Below the pieces are notes generated by a model that ran no database searches, was not told where the DNA came from, and saw only the letters and a program-made list of their open reading frames with translations. Of a stretch of 64,000 bases of DNA, positions 1 to 8,210 are shown in pieces (position 1 is the first letter of the stretch; every line of letters starts with the position of its first letter). The DNA comes from Paludibacterium yongneupense DSM 18731 (lineage in GTDB: Bacteria; Pseudomonadota; Gammaproteobacteria; Burkholderiales; Chromobacteriaceae): positions 1-64,000 of the forward strand of contig NZ_AUGZ01000029.1 of the NCBI RefSeq assembly GCF_000422925.1, read 5' to 3'. The position numbers and the translations under genes are program-made.

Positions 1-464
1 GCTCGTCCATCATGCCGGGCAAAGTCAATCCGGTGATTCCGGAAGTGGTCAACCAGATCGCTTTCGAAGTGATAGGCAATGACAGTACGGTGACCTTCGC
101 CGCCGAAGCCGGACAGCTGCAGCTCAATGCCTTCGAACCCATCATCGCGCACAGCCTGTTCAAGAGCGTCACCCACCTGCGCCAGGGCTGCATGGTGCTG
201 GCCGATCTGTGCGTCGACGGCATCAGCGCGAATCGCGACACCCTGCGCCGCTCGGTCGAACAGTCGATCGGCATCGTCACCGCGCTCAACCCCTATATCG
301 GCTACGCCAATGCCACCGAGATTGCCTCCGAAGCGCATGTCAGCGGGCGAGGAGTCGCCGAGATCGTGCTCGAGCGCAAGCTGATGTCGAAGCAGGAGCT
401 GAACGACGTGCTGCGCCCGGAAAACCTGACGCAGCCGCACTCCTTCATGGCGCATCGTCATTAA
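1..464 (+). CDS. aspA: Aspartate ammonia-lyase, C-terminal part (5' end outside window)
   Basis: Catalyses reversible deamination of L-aspartate to fumarate and ammonia in the cytoplasm. The visible part opens inside the fumarase/aspartase superfamily signature: the frame from base 3 reads SSIMPGKVNPVIPEVVNQ, the loop carrying the catalytic serine, followed by the family-typical IGNDSTVT and AAEAGQLQLN stretches. About 153 residues remain of a protein that is normally about 470 long. The wording of the signature and of the C-terminal third fits aspartase better than class II fumarase, although fumarase is the alternative. It lies directly upstream of a C4-dicarboxylate sensor pair, which suits a gene whose product is fumarate. 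The start is not visible. Confidence 0.88.
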   Translation, partial: SSIMPGKVNPVIPEVVNQIAFEVIGNDSTVTFAAEAGQLQLNAFEPIIAHSLFKSVTHLRQGCMVLADLCVDGISANRDTLRRSVEQSIGIVTALNPYIGYANATEIASEAHVSGRGVAEIVLERKLMSKQELNDVLRPENLTQPHSFMAHRH

Positions 465-665
465 TCCCGCCGCCGCCGGGTGGCCGGCGACGCTCCGCAC
501 GCGATCCCGGCGGCGGTGTCGCCGGCGGCGAAAAGAAACATGACGCACGTTCGAGCCCCGTCCGGCCGCGCACAAGCCGGGACGATTGCCGCTAGCGAGC
601 CTGACTGCTACTATCGCAGCCAGCGACGCACGCAATCCCGCGCCCACCTTCTCGATCGATACCGC

Positions 666-2537
666 ATGCTCAAGCAGCGATTCCGCCTGGCCTCTCTTCA
701 GTCCCTGTCGCTGATCCTGGCGCTGATGGCTCTGATCGGAATCGCCGCCTTCAATGCCAGCGTCGACAGCACCGTGCACGATTTACGCGGCAGCGCCGAT
801 AAGCATCTGGAGATCTACGCGACCAGTCTGGAGAGCGAAATTGCGCGTTACACGCCGCTGCCCTCCATCCTCAGCCTGTCCCCCGCGATCGATGCCCTGC
901 TGCACCACCCCGACGATCCCGAGTGGCGTCTGGCCGGCAACCGTTATCTGGAGCAGTTGAGCCTGCGCACGGGCGCCAGCGCGATCTACCTGCAAGACTC
1001 GAGCGGGCGGGTGATCGCAACGAGCAACTGGCGGCGCCCGGATAGCTACCTCGGTGAAAACGACGCGTTCCGGCCCTATTTTTCGGATGCCATGGCCGGC
1101 CATGCCGGCCGCTTTTTCGGCGTCGGCACCACACGCAGCGAAGCCGGTTACTATCTGTCGGAGGGCGTGCCCGATCGCGCCCGGCCGCTCGGCGTCGCCG
1201 TCGTCAAGATCAGTCTCGCGCGCCTGGAAAAAGCCTGGAGCGACAGCCATAGCCAGGTTCTGGTCAGTGATCGCGAGAGTGTCGTCATCCTGGCTGAGCC
1301 GCCGGGATGGAAATACCACACGCTGCGACCGCTGGATGCGGCCACGCAGAAGCGGCTGAACGACAACCGCCAGTACAACCGCACCACGCTGCGGCCGATG
1401 CCGCTGCACGAACTGCAACGACTCGGGGCGGACAGCCGCATCGTCACCCTGACCGGCACCGCCGCCGATCGCAGCGTAAGCGGGTTCGCCCGACCGCGTT
1501 ATCTGGAATATAGCCGCCGCCTTGCCAGTACCAACTGGTGGCTGACCGTACTGCTCGACCTGCGCGAAACGTATGCGCTCGCCCTCATTCGCAGCGCGAG
1601 CGCAGCCCTGCTGGCCGCACTGGGATTGACCGGGCTATTGCTGCTCAATGAAAAACGCCTGCGCCTGCGCGACCAGTTCGCCGCGCGCGAACAGCTCGCG
1701 CGGGCCTACCACGATATGGAGCGCCAGGTAGCGGAGCGCACCGCCGACCTGTCCGATGCCAATGCTCTGCTACAAGATGAAGTCGCGGAGCGCATTCGTA
1801 CCGAACACCATTTGCGCGCCGCGCAGGACAACCTGGTCCAGGCCGGAAAAATGGCCGTCGTCGGCCAGTTGTCGACCGGCATCGCCCATGAACTCAACCA
1901 GCCGCTGGCAGCCTTGCGGACCCTATCCGGCAACGCCGTGCGCTTTCTCGAGCGCGGCGACCTGGAAACGGTGGCCAATAATCTGCATATGAGTATAGAA
2001 ATGGTCGAGCGCATGGGGCGCATCACCGGATCCTTGCGCGCTTTCGCACGCAAATCGACGGAACGGGCGGGGCGCGCCCATCTCGGCCGCGCCATCGACA
2101 ATGCGCTCTTTTTGCTTGAGGCGCGCTGGCGGCGGCAGAACATCGAGATCGTGCGACACAACGCGTCCGACCGCCTGGTCGCCCTGTGCGACCCCAACCG
2201 CCTGGAACAGGTGTTGATCAACCTGTTGTCCAATGCATTGGACGCGCTGCTTGATACGCCAGCCCCCAAGATAGAGATCTCCTGCCTGAGCGATGGCGAC
2301 CAGGTCCTGATCATCCTGCGCGATAACGGCCCCGGCCTGACGCCGCAGGTGCGCGAACATCTGTTCGAGCCCTTTTTCACCACCAAGCCGGCAGGCGCCG
2401 GACTGGGACTGGGGCTGACCCTGTCCTCCGGCATCATCGCCGAGGCCGGCGGTACGCTCAAGGGCGACAATTTCCGCGATGGCGGCGCACTGTTCACACT
2501 CACGCTGCCTGGCGCGATGGAGGAAGGAAATGACTAA
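666..2537 (+). CDS. dctB: C4-dicarboxylate-type sensor histidine kinase DctB
   Basis: Inner-membrane sensor kinase of 623 residues. A first membrane segment lies at about residues 13-35, followed by a periplasmic region of about 270 residues consistent with a double-Cache sensor, a second membrane helix near 305-325, a coiled-coil linker, a HisKA domain with phospho-acceptor His408 in the motif IAHELNQPLAALR, and a HATPase domain with the N box (LLSNALDAL) and G boxes (DNGPGL, GLGLGLTLSSGI). The organisation and H-box are those of DctB, which senses succinate, fumarate and malate. The ATG at 666 is preferred over an upstream in-frame GTG at 480 because the hydrophobic segment follows it closely. 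The 3' end overlaps the response regulator by 8 bases, so the two are co-translated. The exact ligand is inferred from family and from the aspA neighbour. Confidence 0.8.
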   Translation: MLKQRFRLASLQSLSLILALMALIGIAAFNASVDSTVHDLRGSADKHLEIYATSLESEIARYTPLPSILSLSPAIDALLHHPDDPEWRLAGNRYLEQLSLRTGASAIYLQDSSGRVIATSNWRRPDSYLGENDAFRPYFSDAMAGHAGRFFGVGTTRSEAGYYLSEGVPDRARPLGVAVVKISLARLEKAWSDSHSQVLVSDRESVVILAEPPGWKYHTLRPLDAATQKRLNDNRQYNRTTLRPMPLHELQRLGADSRIVTLTGTAADRSVSGFARPRYLEYSRRLASTNWWLTVLLDLRETYALALIRSASAALLAALGLTGLLLLNEKRLRLRDQFAAREQLARAYHDMERQVAERTADLSDANALLQDEVAERIRTEHHLRAAQDNLVQAGKMAVVGQLSTGIAHELNQPLAALRTLSGNAVRFLERGDLETVANNLHMSIEMVERMGRITGSLRAFARKSTERAGRAHLGRAIDNALFLLEARWRRQNIEIVRHNASDRLVALCDPNRLEQVLINLLSNALDALLDTPAPKIEISCLSDGDQVLIILRDNGPGLTPQVREHLFEPFFTTKPAGAGLGLGLTLSSGIIAEAGGTLKGDNFRDGGALFTLTLPGAMEEGND

Positions 2538-3846
2538 GAATCTGACCGTTTTGATCGTCGAAGACGACCCGGTAGTCAGGCTGGGGTGCGAGCAGGCGCT
2601 GACCCTGGAAGGCATCGCCACCCTGGGCGTGGCATCGGCGGAGAAGGCCCGCGAGCGACTCGGACAGGCCGACGTGGTCGTCTCCGATATCCGTCTGCCT
2701 GGGGTCGACGGCATGGCGCTGATGCGGGAGATCAAGGTACAGCATCCGACCTTGCCGGTGATACTGGTGACCGGCCACGGCGACATTACGCTGGCCGTGC
2801 AAGCCATGAAGGACGGAGCCTACGACTTTCTGGAAAAGCCGTTTTCGCCGGAGCGCTTGTGCGAGGTGGTCGCCCGTGCGATGGAACAGCGCCGTCTGAG
2901 CCTGGAAGTGGCGGCCTTGCGACGCCAACTGGCCGACAAATACTGCCTGGAAGCCCGCATCATCGGCCGCTCGCCGGCCATGGTACAGTTGCGCGCACAA
3001 ATCGCCGATCTGGCCGACACCTCGGCCAATGTCCTGATCCACGGCGAAACCGGCACCGGCAAGGAGCTGGTCGCGCGGTGTCTGCACGAAGTCAGCACCC
3101 GCAGCAAGAATCCCTTTGTCGCGCTCAACTGCGGCGGCATGGCGGAGAGCCTGTTCGAAAGCGAAATTTTCGGTCACGAGGCGCATGCCTTCACCGGTGC
3201 CAGCAAGCGCCGCATCGGCAAGATCGAGTACGCTGACGGCGGCACATTGCTGTTCGACGAAATCGAAACCATGCCGCTACCGCTCCAGGTGAAACTGCTG
3301 CGCGTACTGCAGGAGCGCACGCTGGAACGCCTGGGCTCGAACGCGACCATCCCTTTCGACTGCCGCATCATCGCCGCCTCCAAAGCCGATTTGCAAGCGA
3401 TGAGCCAGAGCGGCGCCTTCCGCTCCGACCTCTACTATCGTTTCAATGTCATCAGCCTGGAACTGCCGCCGCTGCGCGAGCGGCGCGAAGATATCCCGCT
3501 GCTGTTCGAGCATTTCCTGGCACAGGCCGCTGCGCGCTTCAACCGCACGGCGCCGACGCTGGAGGCGCAGGAGAGCGCGTCGCTGCTCGCTCACGACTGG
3601 CCGGGCAACGTGCGCGAATTGCGCAATGTGGCCGAGCGCTTTGCCCTCGGAATCCGCTCTCCGCTGATCCCCGGTTCGCAAGGCGCCGGCCATCTGTCGC
3701 TGGGCGAAGCGGTCGATGCCTTTGAGCGCGCGATGATAGCCGAGGAAATGCGCCGCCAGGGCGGTAATCTGAGTCGTGCCAGCGAAGCGCTCAAAGTCGC
3801 GAAAACGACCTTGTTCGACAAGATACGCAAGCATGGACTGAGCTGA
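2530..3846 (+). CDS. dctD: Sigma-54-dependent response regulator DctD
   Basis: NtrC-family activator of 438 residues and cognate partner of the preceding kinase. The receiver domain (1-120) has the acidic pocket (VEDD) and phospho-acceptor Asp53 in VVSDIRLPG. The central AAA+ domain (about 145-370) shows Walker A GETGTGKE, Walker B GGTLLFDEIE and the sigma-54 contact loop, here AHAFTGA rather than the usual GAFTGA. A Fis-type helix-turn-helix lies at the C-terminus (GNLSRASEALKVAKTTLFDKI). Such proteins use ATP hydrolysis to open sigma-54 promoters, classically that of the dicarboxylate transporter, which is not in this window. The start ATG at 2530 gives MTKNLTVLIVEDD, the expected receiver start, and is preceded by GGAGGAA; a longer frame upstream is just dctB read in another frame. 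Confidence 0.82.
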   Translation: MTKNLTVLIVEDDPVVRLGCEQALTLEGIATLGVASAEKARERLGQADVVVSDIRLPGVDGMALMREIKVQHPTLPVILVTGHGDITLAVQAMKDGAYDFLEKPFSPERLCEVVARAMEQRRLSLEVAALRRQLADKYCLEARIIGRSPAMVQLRAQIADLADTSANVLIHGETGTGKELVARCLHEVSTRSKNPFVALNCGGMAESLFESEIFGHEAHAFTGASKRRIGKIEYADGGTLLFDEIETMPLPLQVKLLRVLQERTLERLGSNATIPFDCRIIAASKADLQAMSQSGAFRSDLYYRFNVISLELPPLRERREDIPLLFEHFLAQAAARFNRTAPTLEAQESASLLAHDWPGNVRELRNVAERFALGIRSPLIPGSQGAGHLSLGEAVDAFERAMIAEEMRRQGGNLSRASEALKVAKTTLFDKIRKHGLS

Positions 3847-4008
3847 GTTGCAGACGGGCGCCAAAGCATCTTTTGGTTATATTATATTGACAAGTAATTA
3901 TTTCCAGGAATAAAGCGACAACTCTAGACTGGCTGTCACAGCATCATCATGCACAGGCCGCCACCGAAGGGCTCCTCCTCTCGGGTGGCGAGCGTGGGGG
4001 GACGGTCA

Positions 4009-4944
4009 ATGAATCTGCAACAACTGCGCATCATCCGCGAAGCGGTTCGCCAGGATTACAACCTGACGGACGTTGCCAGCGCCCTGTACACGTCCCAGCC
4101 CGGGGTCAGCAAGCACATCAAGGACATCGAGGACGAACTCGGCGTCGAGATCTTCGTGCGTCGCGGCAAGCGCCTGCTGGGTCTGACCGATCCCGGCCGC
4201 GAACTGGTGGGCGTGGTCGAGCGCATCTTGCTCGACACGCAGAACCTGCGGCGTATCGCCGCGCAATTCTCCAGCAAGGAAACCGGCAACCTGGTCATCG
4301 CCACCACCCACACCCAGGCGCGCTATGTCCTGCCCTCCGTCATCACGCAGTTCCGCAAGGACTATCCCAAAGTGCATCTGGTCCTGCATCAGGGCAGCCC
4401 CGGCGAAATCGCCGACATGCTGCGCGAGGGGCGCGCCGATATCGGCATCGCCACCGAAGGCCTGGCCAGCCAGCCCGATCTCGCTACATTCGCCTGCTAC
4501 GATTGGCAACACGCGATCATCGTGCCCGACGGCCACCCGCTGACCCGCGAACCCCGGCTGACGCTGGAGTCGATCGCGCGTTATCCCCTGGTCACCTATC
4601 ATCTCGGCTTCACCGGACGGGCCAATATCGATCGCCGTTTTGCCGAAGCCGGCCTGCAAACCGACATTGTTCTGTCGGCTATCGATGCCGATGTGATCAA
4701 GGCCTATGTGGAAACCGGCCTTGGGGTCGGGATCATCGCGGAGATGGCCTTCGACCCGGAGCGCAACAGCGGGCTGACCCTGCTGCCTACCCACGATCTG
4801 TTCGTGACCAACACCACACACCTGGCGTTGCGCCGCGGGCGCTACTTGCGCAGTTTTGCCTACCGTTTCATCGAGTACTTCGTCCCGGAACTGGACGAAG
4901 AAAGCATTGAACGCAGCCTCAAGGTCGAGCTGGAACCGGTGTAA
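4009..4944 (+). CDS. cysB: CysB-type LysR transcriptional regulator
   Basis: LysR-family DNA-binding protein of 311 residues. The N-terminal winged helix (MNLQQLRIIREAVRQ..., with the phrase LYTSQPGVSKHIKDIEDELG) is the CysB/Cbl type rather than a generic LysR, and the rest is a two-lobed effector domain with HTQARY and TEGLA stretches typical of CysB. CysB proteins activate sulfate assimilation genes in response to N-acetylserine and sulfide. The ATG at 4009 follows GGGGGACG, a ribosome site, and gives the standard CysB start; an in-frame ATG at 3949 is less likely. Its neighbour is a sulfur-storage encapsulin locus on the same strand, making this its probable regulator. It could also be a general CysB paralogue that is only linked by position. 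Confidence 0.78.
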   Translation: MNLQQLRIIREAVRQDYNLTDVASALYTSQPGVSKHIKDIEDELGVEIFVRRGKRLLGLTDPGRELVGVVERILLDTQNLRRIAAQFSSKETGNLVIATTHTQARYVLPSVITQFRKDYPKVHLVLHQGSPGEIADMLREGRADIGIATEGLASQPDLATFACYDWQHAIIVPDGHPLTREPRLTLESIARYPLVTYHLGFTGRANIDRRFAEAGLQTDIVLSAIDADVIKAYVETGLGVGIIAEMAFDPERNSGLTLLPTHDLFVTNTTHLALRRGRYLRSFAYRFIEYFVPELDEESIERSLKVELEPV

Positions 4945-5037
4945 AGCCATGCCGACGGACTCGCCGTTCGCGAGCCGGACTGCTACCATGGACCGCCGCA
5001 CTGTGTGCGCATCCGCTTACCATGGAGAAGGTGCCAA

Positions 5038-5268
5038 ATGGAAAAATTGTGTCCCGTCCACGCCACCCCGCTCGAATCCGGCGGCCGGTTCTGGCATTGC
5101 CAGGCCTGCGCGGCAGACTACCGCCTGCTCGGGCGCTGCGGCAGCTGCGGCGCCGAGCTCGAACGCATTGCCGCCTGCGGCGCATCCAACTGGTTCTGCA
5201 ACCAGTGCAACGAGCTCAAGTCGAAGTCGTCGATCACGACCGAGATGGTTAAAGTCGACCTCGGCTGA
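5038..5268 (+). CDS. Small zinc-ribbon protein, YfgJ-like
   Basis: A 76-residue cytoplasmic protein with paired cysteines: CPVH near residue 5, CQAC near 22, CGSC near 37, and CGASNWFCNQC near 50-60. This is the layout of the YfgJ family of small zinc ribbons (Pfam zinc-ribbons_6), in which E. coli YfgJ shows the same phrase pattern CPDC...KACGAVDYFC. The biochemical role of the family is unknown to me. The ATG at 5038 has a strong ribosome site (GGAGAAGG) 6 bases upstream and begins MEKLCP as in the family; a longer frame from 5005 is less likely. It sits between the CysB-type regulator and the encapsulin, on the same strand, but no functional link is shown by the sequence. Confidence 0.75.
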   Translation: MEKLCPVHATPLESGGRFWHCQACAADYRLLGRCGSCGAELERIAACGASNWFCNQCNELKSKSSITTEMVKVDLG

Positions 5269-5320
5269 ACCCTCGCGCGAACGCCCTGCGCGGCCCCCCT
5301 CCGTACGCACGCCATGTCCT

Positions 5321-5404
5321 TATAATTTTTTCTTCGTTCCACGCTTCCAATCGGCACAGTAGACTCCTAGACTGAGGACGTAATGCCATAAGCATATGTC
5401 TTAT
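5321..5404 (+). promoter_or_regulatory. Candidate promoter and operator of the encapsulin operon
   Basis: The 166-base gap upstream of the encapsulin holds an exact TATAAT at 5321-5326 without a good -35 hexamer, which would suit an activator-dependent promoter. Further down there is an inverted repeat ATAAG-N7-CTTAT at 5388-5404 enclosing CATATG. Its size fits a LysR-type recognition half. A CysB-type gene lies 1 kb upstream. Which element is used, and by which protein, is inference. Confidence 0.35.
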
Positions 5405-5434
5405 AGATATACAAACCACCAAGGAGCCGATCAG

Positions 5435-6364
5435 ATGGCAGCAGAAACCGAGGCCCGCCGCACTCTGGGCGAGAAAGCAGCCCGCCAGCTTTCCAATACG
5501 ACCAAAACGCCGGCGCAATGGGGGGGCATCACTCCGCGCTGGCTGGTTTCATTTCTCGCATGGACGCCGGTCGAGGCCGGGGTCTACCGCGTCAACCGGG
5601 TCAAGGACGTGTCCGGCGCCACACCGGCCGATGTCGATTGCAGCCCCAAAGACGGCCAGGATCTGGCCGAGCTGTTCGTCAACTACGAAGACAAGCCGCG
5701 CGAGTACACGCTCAATGCCGTCACGGCGATTCTGGATGTCCAGACCCGCATCTCCGACCTCTATCGCAGCCCTTACGATCAGGTCCAGGAACAACTGCGC
5801 CTGTTGATCGAGCGCGTGAAAGAGCGCCAGGAAAACGAGCTGGTCAACAACCTCGATTACGGTTTGCTCAAAAGCGCCACGACCGCACAGCGCATCAAAA
5901 CCCGCAAGGGCGCACCGACCCCGGACGATCTGGATGAACTGATCGCCAAAGTCTGGAAAGAACCGTCTTTCTTCCTGGCCCACCCGAAAGCCATTGCCGC
6001 TTTCGGCCGCGAGTGCACCCGCCGCGGCGTACCGCCCCCCACCGTGAACCTGTTCGGCTCGCCGTTCCTGACCTGGCGGGGCATCCCCCTGGTTCCGAGT
6101 GACAAGCTGCATATCAACAGCAAGGGAAAGACCAATATCCTGCTGATCCGCAGCGGCGAACAGAAACAGGGGGTGACCGGCCTGTTCCAGCCGGGTCTGG
6201 CCGGGGAAATCCTGCCCAGTCTGTCGGTCCGATTCATGGGGATAGACCGCAAGGCCATCGCCTCCTACCTGATCTCGCTTTATTGCTCCGCTGCCGTTCT
6301 GACCGACGATGCGCTGGCGGTGCTCGAAGACGTGGATGTGGGTAATTACTATGACTACGCCTGA
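5435..6364 (+). CDS. srpI: Family 2A encapsulin shell protein (SrpI type)
   Basis: HK97-fold shell protein of 309 residues that self-assembles into a protein nanocompartment. It matches the SrpI family throughout: N-terminal arm (LGEKAARQLSNTTKT), the stretch ITPRWLVSFLAWTPVEAGVYRVN, QEQLRLLIERVKERQENELVNN, the phrase IAAFGRECTRRGVPPPTVN, SDKLHINSKGKT, and the C-terminal LTDDALAVLEDVDVGNYYDY. Length is close to characterised SrpI proteins (about 320). Family 2A shells from Synechococcus and Acinetobacter package a cysteine desulfurase and, in the latter, have been reported to store elemental sulfur. The ATG at 5435 is chosen because AAGGAG lies 8 bases upstream; an in-frame ATG at 5396 has no such site. 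The 3' end overlaps the desulfurase gene by 14 bases, so shell and cargo are made together. Confidence 0.95.
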   Translation: MAAETEARRTLGEKAARQLSNTTKTPAQWGGITPRWLVSFLAWTPVEAGVYRVNRVKDVSGATPADVDCSPKDGQDLAELFVNYEDKPREYTLNAVTAILDVQTRISDLYRSPYDQVQEQLRLLIERVKERQENELVNNLDYGLLKSATTAQRIKTRKGAPTPDDLDELIAKVWKEPSFFLAHPKAIAAFGRECTRRGVPPPTVNLFGSPFLTWRGIPLVPSDKLHINSKGKTNILLIRSGEQKQGVTGLFQPGLAGEILPSLSVRFMGIDRKAIASYLISLYCSAAVLTDDALAVLEDVDVGNYYDYA

Positions 6365-8150
6365 CTCCAGCGCCGGGGTTCTCGCCTTGGCGCCGGCAAC
6401 GGAGGCGCCGGACGCCGGTCTGATCGAGCAATTGGCCAACCAGCTGTTCCAGAGCAGCTTCGCGCAAGGGCCGACGGCGCACGCCGCGCCCCTTGCGGAG
6501 CCCGCGGCGGAGTGGCAGGCGCCGACAACGCTCGACTTGCAAGCGATTCCGGCAGGTCTGGTGCGCAGCCTTGCGCTGGTGCCGCCGTCGCGGGGGGGCG
6601 GGCTGCCCTCGCCCGCCGCGTCGCAAGCCCCGCTGGAGCAGGCACGGACAGCATCGGGCCCGAGCACGGCCGATTCGCCGGGCGTGGGGCAGGTGCCGGC
6701 GTTCTGGCCGCTGGAAGGCGCCCAGGTCCCGTTCCCAAGCCAGGTCCCTGCCGTCCCCGCGGCCCCAGAGGCGCACGCCGGCCCGTCCGGGCAGGCCACG
6801 ACCGGACACGGCTACGGTTTCTTGAACGCCTCCCCCCAGGCTCCCCGAGCGGCGACGCCTGCCGCGATCACGGCCCCGTCCGCCCTGTCGCTGGATCCGC
6901 AGCTGGTGCCCGATCTGACCCGCGGACGCCGCGAGGCCTTTGATGCACGCGCGGTCAGGCGCGACTTTCCCATCCTCCAGGAAAGAGTGCATGGCAAGCC
7001 GCTGATCTGGCTGGACAACGGCGCAACCACGCAAAAACCGCAGGCGGTGATAGACCGGATTTCGGCCTTCTACGAGCACGAAAATTCCAATATCCATCGG
7101 GCGGCGCACACCCTGGCCGCGCGCGCGACCGACGCCTACGAAGCCGCACGCGACAAGGTGCGCCGCTTCATCGGTGCGGGATCGTCCAATGAAGTGATTT
7201 TCGTGCGCGGCGCAACCGAGGGCATCAACCTGGTCGCGAAAAGCTGGGGCGCCCAGAACATTGGGCGCGATGACGAGATCGTCGTTTCCTGGCTGGAACA
7301 CCACGCTAATATCGTGCCATGGCAGCAGCTGTGCGCCGAAACCGGCGCACGTCTGCGCGTGATTCCGGTCGACGACAGCGGCCAGATCCTGCTCGACGAA
7401 TACGAACGTCTGCTCAACGCCAAGACCCGGCTCGTCGCCGTGACCATGGTTTCCAACGCACTAGGCACCGTGACCCCGATCGAAGAGATCGTGGCCATCG
7501 CCCACCGCCATGGCGCGACCACGCTGGTCGATGCGGCGCAGAGCGTCTCGCACATGAAGGTCGATGTGCGTGCGATCGACTGCGATTTTCTCGTGTTCTC
7601 GGGCCACAAGATGTTCGGTCCGACCGGCATCGGCGTGGTCTACGGCAAGGCGGGGATTCTGGAAGAGACCCGTCCATGGCAAGGCGGCGGCAATATGATC
7701 GCCGACGTCACCTTCGAACGCACGAGCTACCAGGCGGCGCCGAACAAGTTCGAAGCGGGCACCGGCAACATTGCCGATGCGGTCGGCCTGGGCGCGGCGA
7801 TCGATTACCTCGATCGCTTCGGCATGGATACGATCAACCGTTACGAGCACGGCCTGCTGGAGTATGCAACCGAAGGGCTGCTGCGTATTCCCGGACTCCG
7901 CCTGATCGGAACCGCCAAGGAAAAGGCCGGCGTATTGTCTTTCGTGCTGGAAGGATGGCGCACCGAGGATGTGGGGCGCGAGCTGGATCGCGAGGGAATC
8001 GCGGTGCGTTCAGGTCATCACTGCGCGCAACCCATCCTGCGCCGCTTCGGCGTGGAAAGCACGGTCCGGCCTTCGCTCGCGCTCTACAACACCTTCGACG
8101 ACATCGATGCCTTGGTCAATGCCGTCAGGCGGCTGGCAGGCGCACGCTGA
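6351..8150 (+). CDS. Encapsulated cysteine desulfurase (SufS-like) with disordered cargo-loading N-terminus
   Basis: PLP enzyme of 599 residues that removes sulfur from L-cysteine to give alanine and a persulfide. Residues about 200-599 are a full class V aminotransferase/SufS catalytic domain (usual length about 405): NIHRAAHTLA loop, PLP-binding Lys420 in FSGHKMFGPTG, and catalytic Cys558 in RSGHHCAQP. Residues 1 to about 195 are rich in Pro and Ala, predicted unstructured, with short sequence islands (LIEQLANQLFQSSF near 24, YGFLNASPQAP near 160). In family 2A systems this extension targets the enzyme into the shell. The start overlaps the encapsulin stop, at ATG 6351. The extension separates it from housekeeping SufS/IscS, so it is a storage or detoxification enzyme rather than the Fe-S cluster enzyme; this role is inferred from the family. 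Confidence 0.94.
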   Translation: MTTPDSSAGVLALAPATEAPDAGLIEQLANQLFQSSFAQGPTAHAAPLAEPAAEWQAPTTLDLQAIPAGLVRSLALVPPSRGGGLPSPAASQAPLEQARTASGPSTADSPGVGQVPAFWPLEGAQVPFPSQVPAVPAAPEAHAGPSGQATTGHGYGFLNASPQAPRAATPAAITAPSALSLDPQLVPDLTRGRREAFDARAVRRDFPILQERVHGKPLIWLDNGATTQKPQAVIDRISAFYEHENSNIHRAAHTLAARATDAYEAARDKVRRFIGAGSSNEVIFVRGATEGINLVAKSWGAQNIGRDDEIVVSWLEHHANIVPWQQLCAETGARLRVIPVDDSGQILLDEYERLLNAKTRLVAVTMVSNALGTVTPIEEIVAIAHRHGATTLVDAAQSVSHMKVDVRAIDCDFLVFSGHKMFGPTGIGVVYGKAGILEETRPWQGGGNMIADVTFERTSYQAAPNKFEAGTGNIADAVGLGAAIDYLDRFGMDTINRYEHGLLEYATEGLLRIPGLRLIGTAKEKAGVLSFVLEGWRTEDVGRELDREGIAVRSGHHCAQPILRRFGVESTVRPSLALYNTFDDIDALVNAVRRLAGAR

Positions 8151-8157
8151 AACCCTG

Positions 8158-8188
8158 CCCGGCAAAGCGTTTCCAGCCCTTTGCCGGG
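8158..8188. terminator. Hairpin between convergent desulfurase and deformylase genes
   Basis: A perfect 10-bp stem, CCCGGCAAAG at 8158-8167 and CTTTGCCGGG at 8179-8188, with an 11-base loop. It begins 8 bases after the desulfurase stop and lies ahead of the convergent deformylase stop. No clear U-tract follows on either strand, so it may act as a weak bidirectional terminator or as an mRNA 3' end stabiliser. Confidence 0.5.
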
Positions 8189-8210
8189 TTCCGCGCCCGC
8201 TGCCGGCCGT

